35,949 nt of DNA from a virus: the IMG/VR virus record IMGVR_UViG_3300035704_000016, positions 1 to 35,949 of that record, one strand, 5' to 3'. The notes below the pieces were generated by a model, which was not told the DNA's origin, made no database searches, and worked only from the letters and a program-made list of their open reading frames with translations. Shown piece by piece: positions 8,037 through 15,344 of this stretch (positions within the stretch are counted from its first letter, which is position 1; every line of letters starts with the position of its first letter). Both the position numbers and the translations under genes were made by a program.

Positions 8037-9122
8037 TCAGACCCTTGGCGGTAGGTTGCCCGCGGCGATCGCGCTGGGGCGATAGGAGGCGTCGACAACC
8101 TGGAGGTCGGCCCAGGGGATCTGTTCGGCGAGGCCGCCGGCGCCGCTGGGGAATTTCGACCAGATCGCTTCTTTGCCGCCGAATTTGTTTTCCGGTCCCT
8201 TCCAAGGATCGTTCGTCGTGGCCTGGGAGCCAGGAACCGTGTATTCATTGGCGCACTTGATCGAGACGTTGCCGGCGCTGTCGTTCACGTACATCCCGAA
8301 GTCGCGGATCGCCGTGCAGACGGTGCGAATAGCCGAGTCGGCGATTTTGCTCAGGTCGTAGGCAGCGGGCAGCCGGAAGCACATGCCCTGCTGGATCGCT
8401 TCAGCTTCTTCGGAGGCGCCGTCTGCCTTGCTGGCGGGCCAGCGGAAGGTGGGTGCTTTGGCGTTGCCGGCTTTGGGCACCGCCAGGGCGAGCGCGTGGG
8501 GGATGTAGCCGCGCTGCACCTCGGCCGGCAGGATGGCGCCGCCGAGGAAGGGCAATCCCGACGCCGAGGCGCTGAAGTGACGGGACCCTTCGATCCCGGG
8601 CCACGAGGTGTCGTCGAAGAAGCCCACGCTTTTCGCGACGTCCTCGTAGCCGGCACCGGCCTCGCAGTGGAAGCCAGCCTTTTCGAGCCAGCCGGCCGAG
8701 CAGCCTGTGGCCTGACCACCGGAGTGAGGGCCGTCGACCTCGAACTTCGAGAACTTCCACAGCTCCCACATGTCGGCGGTGCCATCGAGATTGCGCCGCA
8801 CGATGACCACGTGGTTGTCGCCGGGGAACGGGCCCGGGGGACGGCACTGCGGCGGGATCGGCACCGCCGCCATGATCGTTTCGAGGTCTTTCCAGTAGGG
8901 ACTCGTGCCGGCCTCTGCTTCGGGCTGGTCGATCCGCACTGAGACGGTCGGCGTCGTTGGCGTCGCGAAGAAGATCGAGACCGAGAACGTCTGGTAGCTG
9001 AAGCCGTAGGTGGCCGCTTTACCCTGGCCGGTCAGCTTCCCGACGAAGGTGGCACTGTCGGGATCAACCCGCGCGCTGGCGGGAAGCCGCTGATTCCAGA
9101 AGCTTGCCGGAGAGAAGAACAT
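8037..9122 (-). CDS. Actinobacterial FWN-family protein in receptor-binding cassette
   Basis: A 361-aa protein beginning MFFSPASFWNQRLPA. It has further blocks that I recall from secreted proteins of Solirubrobacter/Conexibacter-type bacteria: a VSVRIDQP strand, the PIPPQCRP loop, DNHVVIV, a MWELWKF block near residue 118, FLGGAILPAEVQRGYI, HALALAVP, a FRWPASKADG loop near 228, and a late GMYVNDSAG strand. Cys pairs in the middle may be disulfides. Where the family is annotated its function is unclear; cell-wall or polysaccharide association is often assumed. Sited among tail fibre genes, it may bind or process the host surface. It starts at ATG 9122 and has no obvious signal peptide. Confidence 0.65.
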   Translation of the reverse strand: MFFSPASFWNQRLPASARVDPDSATFVGKLTGQGKAATYGFSYQTFSVSIFFATPTTPTVSVRIDQPEAEAGTSPYWKDLETIMAAVPIPPQCRPPGPFPGDNHVVIVRRNLDGTADMWELWKFSKFEVDGPHSGGQATGCSAGWLEKAGFHCEAGAGYEDVAKSVGFFDDTSWPGIEGSRHFSASASGLPFLGGAILPAEVQRGYIPHALALAVPKAGNAKAPTFRWPASKADGASEEAEAIQQGMCFRLPAAYDLSKIADSAIRTVCTAIRDFGMYVNDSAGNVSIKCANEYTVPGSQATTNDPWKGPENKFGGKEAIWSKFPSGAGGLAEQIPWADLQVVDASYRPSAIAAGNLPPRV

Positions 9123-9124
9123 GG

Positions 9125-10642
9125 CTAGTAGGTGAGCAAGTAGGGCGCCTTGGAGGCGACCGGTTCGGTGGGAGGCACGAAGGGAGTCACGGTTTTGAAT
9201 TCGGCCTGAGTTGCCTTTTTGGAGGGGTTGAGATTGAAGGCCCCCATGCAGGTTCCGGTCGCCGATTCGAAGAGGATCGAGACCCAGAGGATCTGCGGTT
9301 CGGTGAGAGTCAAGGCGGCTTCGAAGGCGACCTTTTGGATGGCTTCAGCGGTTCCCTGAGCCGCCCCCGCGGAGACCGCTACCCGTTCGCCAGCCGCGTT
9401 ATAGACGGCGACGATCACTTTGCCGTTGGAGACGGTCCCCACTTGGTAGGTGATGCCGGTGAGTTTGCAGGGGTTGAGGATCTTGACCGGGAGCCAGTAC
9501 TCGACCAGCGCCGTGGGGGCGAAGGAGCCCGAGCCGCTTCCCCAACCGTCGACCGAGAACCTCGAGCCGAGCCCCAGGTTGCCGATCCTCGAGGCCGTGA
9601 CACCTTCCGGCGGGATGCTGAGGGTGTTGCCCGCCTTCGCCAGACCCGTGCCAGCCGTGATCTCGCCAGCACCGGAGAACTGCGTGAATTTGACGGCCGT
9701 CGTGCCGACTGTGAAGCCCGGGGCCTTGGAAGCGAAGGTCCAGCCCGAGCCAGCATTGGTGGTGCCGCTCTCGACGAAGACGAAGGCGCCCTCGAACTCG
9801 GTCGCCTGGTCCATCTCGACCGATCGCGTGAGGATGAAGGGCAGCGCGACGCCGCCGGTCTGCGTGACCACGTAGAGCCCGTTGGCGGCTTCTTCGACCT
9901 GATTCTTGACGAGGATGTGCTGCCCGACTTCCACTCCGTTTTCGGTGTCGAGTTTGAGCGCGCCGTTGGCGGTCCCCGTGATCGTCGCGCCTTTGCCTTC
10001 TGTGCCGTTCACGTAGACACTGAGCGGCAGCGCTTCGGTCGTTGCGAGGGCGGCCGAGGGCTTAGGAGAGAGCCCCTGGATCGCGGCGTTGACGGCGTTG
10101 AGGACCGCTTCGGATGTCGGAGCGTGAGTGTTGTCGGCCGAGAGCGTTGTCAGGAGTGTGCGGATGCTCGGCGTCCCTACCGCGCCGTCGATGTAGGCAC
10201 CGGCGAAGTCGGCGGGGGTGATGAGAGCATTCGCGAGATTGGCGACGAGTTCCGATTCTTCTCCGGCGCCCTTTCCCCGCCACAGCGCGACGTTTTTCCC
10301 AGCCGTCTGCTGGATGTAGAAAGCCCCCAGAGCGAATTCGCCGGGCGCCCCTTCACCAGTCGTCGCCTGTAGGCCTTTGGCGGTCGCTTTTGGACTTGCC
10401 GTCCTGAATGCCACGTAGCGCCATTTTCCGCCTACTTCGGCAACGGCCTCGTATCGAGTTTCTGAGGCGAGACCTTCGAGAGCCAGATTGCCGCTCGCAT
10501 CCACGACGGCTTCTGCGGTAACGGCACCCAGGGGAGCACCTTCGGGGGGCTGGCTCAGCGGCAACGGCCAGTTGGTGCGCAGGTAGGCTTTGACCGTGGT
10601 GCCCACCGGGAAGACCTGCTGGTTGTTGAGTATAAATTTCAC
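9125..10642 (-). CDS. Tail fibre protein with shared anchor module
   Basis: 505 aa in three parts. Residues 1-85 are the anchor module (VFPVGTTVKAY, EVGGKWRYVAF). Residues about 185-325 form the widespread phage-fibre repeat domain: ATTEALPLSVYVNGTEG, GATITGTANGAL, QHILVKNQ, NGLYVVTQ, FVFVESGTTN, GWTF. It ends in the typical AGEITAGTGLAKAGNTLSI-like linker. Residues 365-505 form a C-terminal beta-sandwich likely to bind carbohydrate. The start is GTG 10642 with AGGAG five bases upstream. The protein probably trimerises and recognises a cell-surface sugar. Its TAG lies two bases before the next ATG. Confidence 0.8.
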   Translation of the reverse strand: MKFILNNQQVFPVGTTVKAYLRTNWPLPLSQPPEGAPLGAVTAEAVVDASGNLALEGLASETRYEAVAEVGGKWRYVAFRTASPKATAKGLQATTGEGAPGEFALGAFYIQQTAGKNVALWRGKGAGEESELVANLANALITPADFAGAYIDGAVGTPSIRTLLTTLSADNTHAPTSEAVLNAVNAAIQGLSPKPSAALATTEALPLSVYVNGTEGKGATITGTANGALKLDTENGVEVGQHILVKNQVEEAANGLYVVTQTGGVALPFILTRSVEMDQATEFEGAFVFVESGTTNAGSGWTFASKAPGFTVGTTAVKFTQFSGAGEITAGTGLAKAGNTLSIPPEGVTASRIGNLGLGSRFSVDGWGSGSGSFAPTALVEYWLPVKILNPCKLTGITYQVGTVSNGKVIVAVYNAAGERVAVSAGAAQGTAEAIQKVAFEAALTLTEPQILWVSILFESATGTCMGAFNLNPSKKATQAEFKTVTPFVPPTEPVASKAPYLLTY

Positions 10643-10650
10643 GACTTCTC

Positions 10651-12750
10651 CTAAGTTTCAATGTTACCTGTCACAACGTTTTCTGCGCCTACGGTGACAA
10701 CCTGCCCGGTAACGTTGTTGTTGGCTGTGTTTGCGGTGATGATGTTTTTATTTGAAGCTTCTATTGCTCGAACACCATACGCTTGAGTTCGTTCCCCACC
10801 GGCGCGAGTATCCGAGAATTCACACCCAACGATCCTTACGTAAGTTGCACTCTTGAGTTGACACCCATAACCAGTCGTACTCTTACCGTTGTCAAGACTT
10901 ATGCAACCAGTCATTGACGACCGAAAGGCAAAGGCGACCCCCGCTTCAGGGCTCTGCCAATTAAACCCGTGCCGTCCGTTTTCAAAGGCAAAGCAATTGC
11001 TTAGAGCTAGCCGGGGGCATTCAAGCAGCCATCCATCCGTTATGTTTTTCACAGCAGTAACGTTACTGAAGGAAACCGCCTTCGTCTTGACCGTGGCAGA
11101 AACGGCCGTCACAGTAATTCCAAAGGTGTTGTTTTCACTGAAACCGTCGGCAACCGCGACTTGCTCGTTGTTTGTAGAACCAGCCTGCCGAATAACAAGC
11201 CCCTGCGATCCGGCGTTATTACGAGCCGTCCAATTTGTGATTGAACACTGAAAAGCGAAGGCGAAACGGATAGAAGGCGCGGCGGGAGTGTCACGGGCCG
11301 TGGCCTGATCGACATGTACATGGCTTGCATGAATCCGGTGAGCCTGCGCTTTATTCGGGGACGCTTCTCCACTATTGACATTTGATAGTTGACCAACACA
11401 AAACCCGCCGAAGCGCGTATCGGATGAAATCAAGCCGCGCACGTCGACCTCCCGAGCCCCAGCACGAATCACCACCCCGTACCCGGCGTCACCCCATAGT
11501 TCAGTTTCTTCACCTTCGGTCAAGAATTTGGACTGCCACCCCGCGCCCTTCACAATGACGTTTGAGATAGCCCCATGAGTGGTAGGCAGCGGTTCGGCTC
11601 CAGTCCGCACGCCATTTTCGATCGCGGCCTGGTCCCCCGACACCTCAATTGCACTAAGGGGGATATTACGACAGACAATCGAGTCAATAACAAAACCGTC
11701 GACACCATAGAGTTCAATTCCGCAGCCACGACGTGCATCGGTCGCCGCAGACACCGATTGACCGTCAAGGATGAGATTGCAGATTCCGATATTTACATCG
11801 CCTTCACCCGCTTTAACCGTCGCGCGAAAGTTGCGGATTAGAGTGAACGATTGATTCGCTGCCGTTAGTACGGTGCCTGTGCCCGTAAGCGTTACGTTCG
11901 AGAAAACCACGAGTGATTTAGTCAAAACATAAGTTTTGGATCCGAAAATCACCGTGCCGCCCCCAGCAGTATTAGCGGCATTAATCGCATCCTGGGGAGT
12001 TTTGAAACCATCTACTAGGAAAAAGGGAGATTCACCCTTGTCGCCGGCGCGACTAAAGTCGACGTTGAGCAGGTCTTCGGCCGCGAACGTCCCAGTCTTG
12101 ACGAGGCATTCAACCGGGTAGCGCACCGCCGTCCCTACGACGGTGCCGGCGCCGGTGATGCGAAAGATCGCGACGACCGCGGGGTTGCCGACCTTGCGCA
12201 GAGAGAGGAAGCCTTTAGTCGAGTTGGTCGAGTCGTCGAAAGAAAGCAGGAAGGCGACGTTGGGCGCTCCGTCGGCATCGGTGTTGTTGATCGTGATGGT
12301 CGTCGCTTCTTCGATCAACGCCGGTTTTTTGTTGAGCTTGAGGTGCTGAGCGCCGGAGACCGTTTCTTCGGTGTTGATTTCGTAGAGGTAATGCAGGCCG
12401 GATGCGCGACCTTCGGGCCCGGTCGCCCCGGTGTCACCTTTTTCACCTTTTTCGCCCATGGGGCCGGCGCCGCCCTCTTTACCGGGAGGCCCGATGTTGG
12501 GGTTTGGTTTCGGCGTCGCATAGCGCGAGACGATCCAGGCTTCACCCTGCTGAGCGGCGAGCACATAGGTGCTGCCGTCCTGGGCGAGTTCACCGAGGTT
12601 GAGTGAGCCGTCTTCGGCGACGACCGCTTCGCCGATGCGATCGCCGACCGGTGTCGGGTTACCTGAGTCGAAGAGGGCATCGCGGTAGATGCCGACCACA
12701 GTGCCGATCGGGAAGGTCTCCATTACATTCGGAAGGATCACGTCGCTCAT
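10651..12750 (-). CDS. Tailspike: anchor module, collagen-like stalk, beta-helix
   Basis: 699 aa. Residues 1-80 are the anchor module (TFPIGTVVGIY). Residues 88-118 are Gly-x-y repeats (GPPGKEGG, GEKGEKGDTGATGPEGR), a collagen-like trimeric stalk. Residues 120-225 form a linker domain. From about 240 there is a right-handed parallel beta-helix of the pectate-lyase type: FKTPQDAINAANTAGGG, YVLTKSLVVFSNVTL, then asparagine-rich coils to the end. Such proteins are often capsule or exopolysaccharide depolymerases, but no active site is identifiable by eye. DNA for the beta-helix part is much less GC-rich than the first third, suggesting acquisition by exchange. The start overlaps the portal stop as ATGA. 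Confidence 0.85.
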   Translation of the reverse strand: MSDVILPNVMETFPIGTVVGIYRDALFDSGNPTPVGDRIGEAVVAEDGSLNLGELAQDGSTYVLAAQQGEAWIVSRYATPKPNPNIGPPGKEGGAGPMGEKGEKGDTGATGPEGRASGLHYLYEINTEETVSGAQHLKLNKKPALIEEATTITINNTDADGAPNVAFLLSFDDSTNSTKGFLSLRKVGNPAVVAIFRITGAGTVVGTAVRYPVECLVKTGTFAAEDLLNVDFSRAGDKGESPFFLVDGFKTPQDAINAANTAGGGTVIFGSKTYVLTKSLVVFSNVTLTGTGTVLTAANQSFTLIRNFRATVKAGEGDVNIGICNLILDGQSVSAATDARRGCGIELYGVDGFVIDSIVCRNIPLSAIEVSGDQAAIENGVRTGAEPLPTTHGAISNVIVKGAGWQSKFLTEGEETELWGDAGYGVVIRAGAREVDVRGLISSDTRFGGFCVGQLSNVNSGEASPNKAQAHRIHASHVHVDQATARDTPAAPSIRFAFAFQCSITNWTARNNAGSQGLVIRQAGSTNNEQVAVADGFSENNTFGITVTAVSATVKTKAVSFSNVTAVKNITDGWLLECPRLALSNCFAFENGRHGFNWQSPEAGVAFAFRSSMTGCISLDNGKSTTGYGCQLKSATYVRIVGCEFSDTRAGGERTQAYGVRAIEASNKNIITANTANNNVTGQVVTVGAENVVTGNIET

Positions 12751-14657
12751 TTTTCACTCCCGGCGGATTCGTGCTCGCCTTCAGCGGGCGGCGCTGGGGG
12801 CTGAGGCTCGCCGGAGGGCGCGGCATTGGGGTTGCCACCGTCCAGCGGTGGGCCGCCGGCGGAGGTGAGGGCCCTGACGAGCTGCTCCTTTGGTACCCCT
12901 TCCTGGGCGAGCCGGTCGAGGGTCGCCGCCGGCACCATCGGTTCGGGTGGCGCAAGCCAGTCCTGTGGGTGGTCGACGCCCATTTTGCCCACCGACCACT
13001 CGACGAGCTTGTGCTGGTCGACCGCCGGGTTCTGCCCGAAGAGAGTCATTGCCATCTGGGCGTCGGCGCGGTTTTGGGGGATGTTTTCGGGCTGGGTGCC
13101 GCCAGAGACGGAGCGGATGTCGAATTCGCCCATCAGCGCCTCGGGCCCCAGTTCGAGCCACGCCCAACGACGATCGGGTTCTCCCGGCTGCGGGCGCGCG
13201 GGGATTCTCACGGTGCGATTGGCGAGGATCCGCTGCTGAGAGAGGCTGACGAACTGCTGGGCGCCGGGGTCGATGACCTCTAGCTCGAGGCGCCGGGTCT
13301 TGTTTTCGATCCGGCGCGAGGCCGCGCTCTGCACGAGCTGCACGCCGGTCGCGGTGTCGCCACCGCCCGAGAGCCCGGCGCCGGCGATGACGTCGCTGAT
13401 GCCGGAGGTGCGGTCGATGTCGGCACCGATGCGGTCCTCCTCCTCGTAGCCCGAGGCGGGGATGTCGCCGACCGGGATCGGGAAGAGCAGCTCGCGCGGA
13501 TCGCCGTTGACCGGGATCGCGTAGCCGGGCCCAAACTGGATGTCCTCGCGATCGACGTGGCCGTCCATGTAAGCGAAGGTGCGCTGGAGCACGAGGTCGG
13601 CGTTGTAGCGGCGCTGCGTGCGCAGAGTGTTGAGCTCTTCCTGGAGCTGCTCGATCGGCTCGATCTCGCCGATGCCGTGGAACTCGTGCGTCACCTCGGT
13701 CGGGCGGAAGACCTGGAACGGCAACTCGCCGTGCCAGTTCGGGTTCGGCCCGGAGGCGACGATTACCTGGCGATCGAGGATCGTGACCACCTGGTCGCCG
13801 TCGTGGAACTCGAGCACCTCGTGGACTGCCTGCTTGCCCGCGGCGCCGGCCGGGGAGACGCCGGCGCCATGAGTTGGATCGCCGGCAGTTTTCCGTTCGT
13901 TCCACACCTCGTCGTACTTCTTGCCGTCGGCGAGGGCGTTGAGCTGATCGTCACTCAGTCCGTCGAGGTTGCGCCACTGCTGGCTTTCGACCATCCGCTT
14001 GACGTAGCGGGTCGAGCGCCAGGTGCGGTGGTAGGCGCCTTCGGCGAAGTCGATATTGGCGCAGAAGGGGTCGACGATGAAGTCAATCGGGTCCACGGCG
14101 TCGGCGTCGGGGTCGTCGAAGATCTCGTGCAGCACTTCGGCCTGCACCATCCCGTTGGGACCCGCCGAGGGGACCATGCTCTTCTGCACCCGGTATTCCT
14201 TTTTCCAGCGCGTCTTCTGGATCCCGGTGCCGTAGATCAAGCCGTCCTTGGCGATCGTCTGGAGCTTCAGCGGGTATTTGATCTGTTCCTGCTGGGCTTC
14301 GATCAGGCCTTTGATTGTCGGCGTGTTGGTTTCCGAGGAGAGCGTGCGCGGGAGCACGGTCATCTCGGGGTTGCTGGCGAGCATTGCCGGCACGATCGTC
14401 TCGACGGTCGAGAAGCACATCGGGATGAACAGCTCAGGCCCAAACTCGCTCTGAGCATCGCGCACGATCGAGTCCTGACCGCGGGGCGAAGACGTCGCCT
14501 GGAGGGTACGGCGGAAGTCCTGATAGTTGCGGTAGAGCGCGTAGAAGTGGTTCGCCCGCTTCATCCAGCGTTTGTGGTACGGCTCCCACTGGCCGAGCTG
14601 CCGGATGATTTTTTCGAGGAGCTGCTTGTCCTCGGGGTTCTGCCGCAGGTCCGCCAA
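12747..14657 (-). CDS. Portal protein
   Basis: 636 aa, with the features of portal proteins of P22-like and related podoviruses: an N-terminal helix (LLEKIIRQLGQWEPYHKRW), the region PELFIPMCFSTVETIVPAMLAS near 78-98, GLIYGTGIQKTRW near 140, a FIVDPFC beta region, the stem-like helical stretch EPIEQLQEELNTLRTQRR near 325, ISDVIAGAGLSGGGDTATG, and a disordered Pro/Gly C-terminus. Portals form the 12-subunit ring through which DNA is packaged and ejected. The annotated start is TTG 14657 and the ribosome site is weak. The stop overlaps the tailspike start. Confidence 0.85.
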   Translation of the reverse strand: MADLRQNPEDKQLLEKIIRQLGQWEPYHKRWMKRANHFYALYRNYQDFRRTLQATSSPRGQDSIVRDAQSEFGPELFIPMCFSTVETIVPAMLASNPEMTVLPRTLSSETNTPTIKGLIEAQQEQIKYPLKLQTIAKDGLIYGTGIQKTRWKKEYRVQKSMVPSAGPNGMVQAEVLHEIFDDPDADAVDPIDFIVDPFCANIDFAEGAYHRTWRSTRYVKRMVESQQWRNLDGLSDDQLNALADGKKYDEVWNERKTAGDPTHGAGVSPAGAAGKQAVHEVLEFHDGDQVVTILDRQVIVASGPNPNWHGELPFQVFRPTEVTHEFHGIGEIEPIEQLQEELNTLRTQRRYNADLVLQRTFAYMDGHVDREDIQFGPGYAIPVNGDPRELLFPIPVGDIPASGYEEEDRIGADIDRTSGISDVIAGAGLSGGGDTATGVQLVQSAASRRIENKTRRLELEVIDPGAQQFVSLSQQRILANRTVRIPARPQPGEPDRRWAWLELGPEALMGEFDIRSVSGGTQPENIPQNRADAQMAMTLFGQNPAVDQHKLVEWSVGKMGVDHPQDWLAPPEPMVPAATLDRLAQEGVPKEQLVRALTSAGGPPLDGGNPNAAPSGEPQPPAPPAEGEHESAGSEK

Positions 14658-14663
14658 GGGGGC

Positions 14664-15029
14664 CTACTCTGGACTCGCGCCGTTCCCGTTGGCAGCCGCA
14701 GCGACCTCGGGCTCCTCGACCGGCTCGGGGACCGACTGCGCAACCGCCTGAGCCGCGGCGCCTTGGACCTTCGGCGCGAAGCTGTGCCAGCGGACGAGGA
14801 TTCTCGTGGTGGCGACGCGACCGGGCGAGATCTCTTCGCGGGCCGCCGCCATCGACATCACGCCACCGATGTTCTGGAGGACCGCGCCGCAGGCCACCAT
14901 CGCACGCTCGAGCTCGACCGGATCGGGGATCAGCTCACCCGTCTGAGTCGCCAAGTAGCAGTTGATCTCCCACACTCGCTCCGAGGGCGTCGTGTGAGTC
15001 GGATCGGCGGGGACGGTGGCGCTCTCCAT
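14664..15029 (-). CDS. Hypothetical protein between portal and terminase (121 aa)
   Basis: ATG 15029 has a perfect AGGAGG with good spacing. The first 85 residues look globular (ERVWEINCYLATQTGEL, PVELERAMVACGAVLQNIGG, ATTRILVRWHSF). The last 35 are Pro/Glu/Ala-rich and likely disordered. The product has no recognised family. Position between the large terminase and portal suggests a role in packaging or portal assembly, but nothing in the sequence proves it. Confidence 0.75.
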   Translation of the reverse strand: MESATVPADPTHTTPSERVWEINCYLATQTGELIPDPVELERAMVACGAVLQNIGGVMSMAAAREEISPGRVATTRILVRWHSFAPKVQGAAAQAVAQSVPEPVEEPEVAAAANGNGASPE

Positions 15030-15092
15030 GCGTGAAATCCTCCTGAGATTCGGCGGTCGGGTCGCCGAGAGTTCACCACCCAGAGCGGACGG

Positions 15093-15344
15093 CTACTGCT
15101 GGCCGTAGCGCTTGCGCTGGAACTCCATCGCTTCCTCGTCGAAGGGCAGCCCGGAGATCAGCGGGTTCTCGGCCTCCTCGGCGGCGTGCTCCTCGGCGAG
15201 GTCGAGCAACGCGCCGCGGTTGCGCTCGACGCACTTCGTGACGTGGGGAATGTAGTCATCGAGGTCGTAGAAGGTGGCCCCGCAGCCCGGCACGTTGCAC
15301 TGGTGCTTGGGGCCGGCGCCGGGTGGTGTCCAGATCTTGCTCAT
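15093..15344 (-). CDS. Zinc-finger-like small protein next to terminase (83 aa)
   Basis: ATG 15344 overlaps the terminase stop as ATGA. Residues 16-39 carry C-N-V-P-G-C-x(12)-H-V-T-K-C (the first pair spaced like a C2HC or C2H2 finger), and the rest is acidic and helical (DLAEEHAAEEAEN, FDEEAMEFQRKRYGQ). This is a single-finger protein of a type commonly found beside packaging genes in actinophages. Binding to DNA or to the terminase is possible. No further function can be read. Confidence 0.75.
   Translation of the reverse strand: MSKIWTPPGAGPKHQCNVPGCGATFYDLDDYIPHVTKCVERNRGALLDLAEEHAAEEAENPLISGLPFDEEAMEFQRKRYGQQ

Noticed and set aside
8037-9122. Endolysin
   Set aside because: I looked for muramidase, amidase, NlpC/P60 and transglycosylase motifs here and in the late genes and saw none. 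Cell-wall association of this family is not enough to call a lysin.
13557-15035. A 492-codon plus-strand open frame
   Set aside because: Antisense to the portal gene, with a repetitive Arg/Val/Leu/Asp composition typical of a mirrored coding strand.
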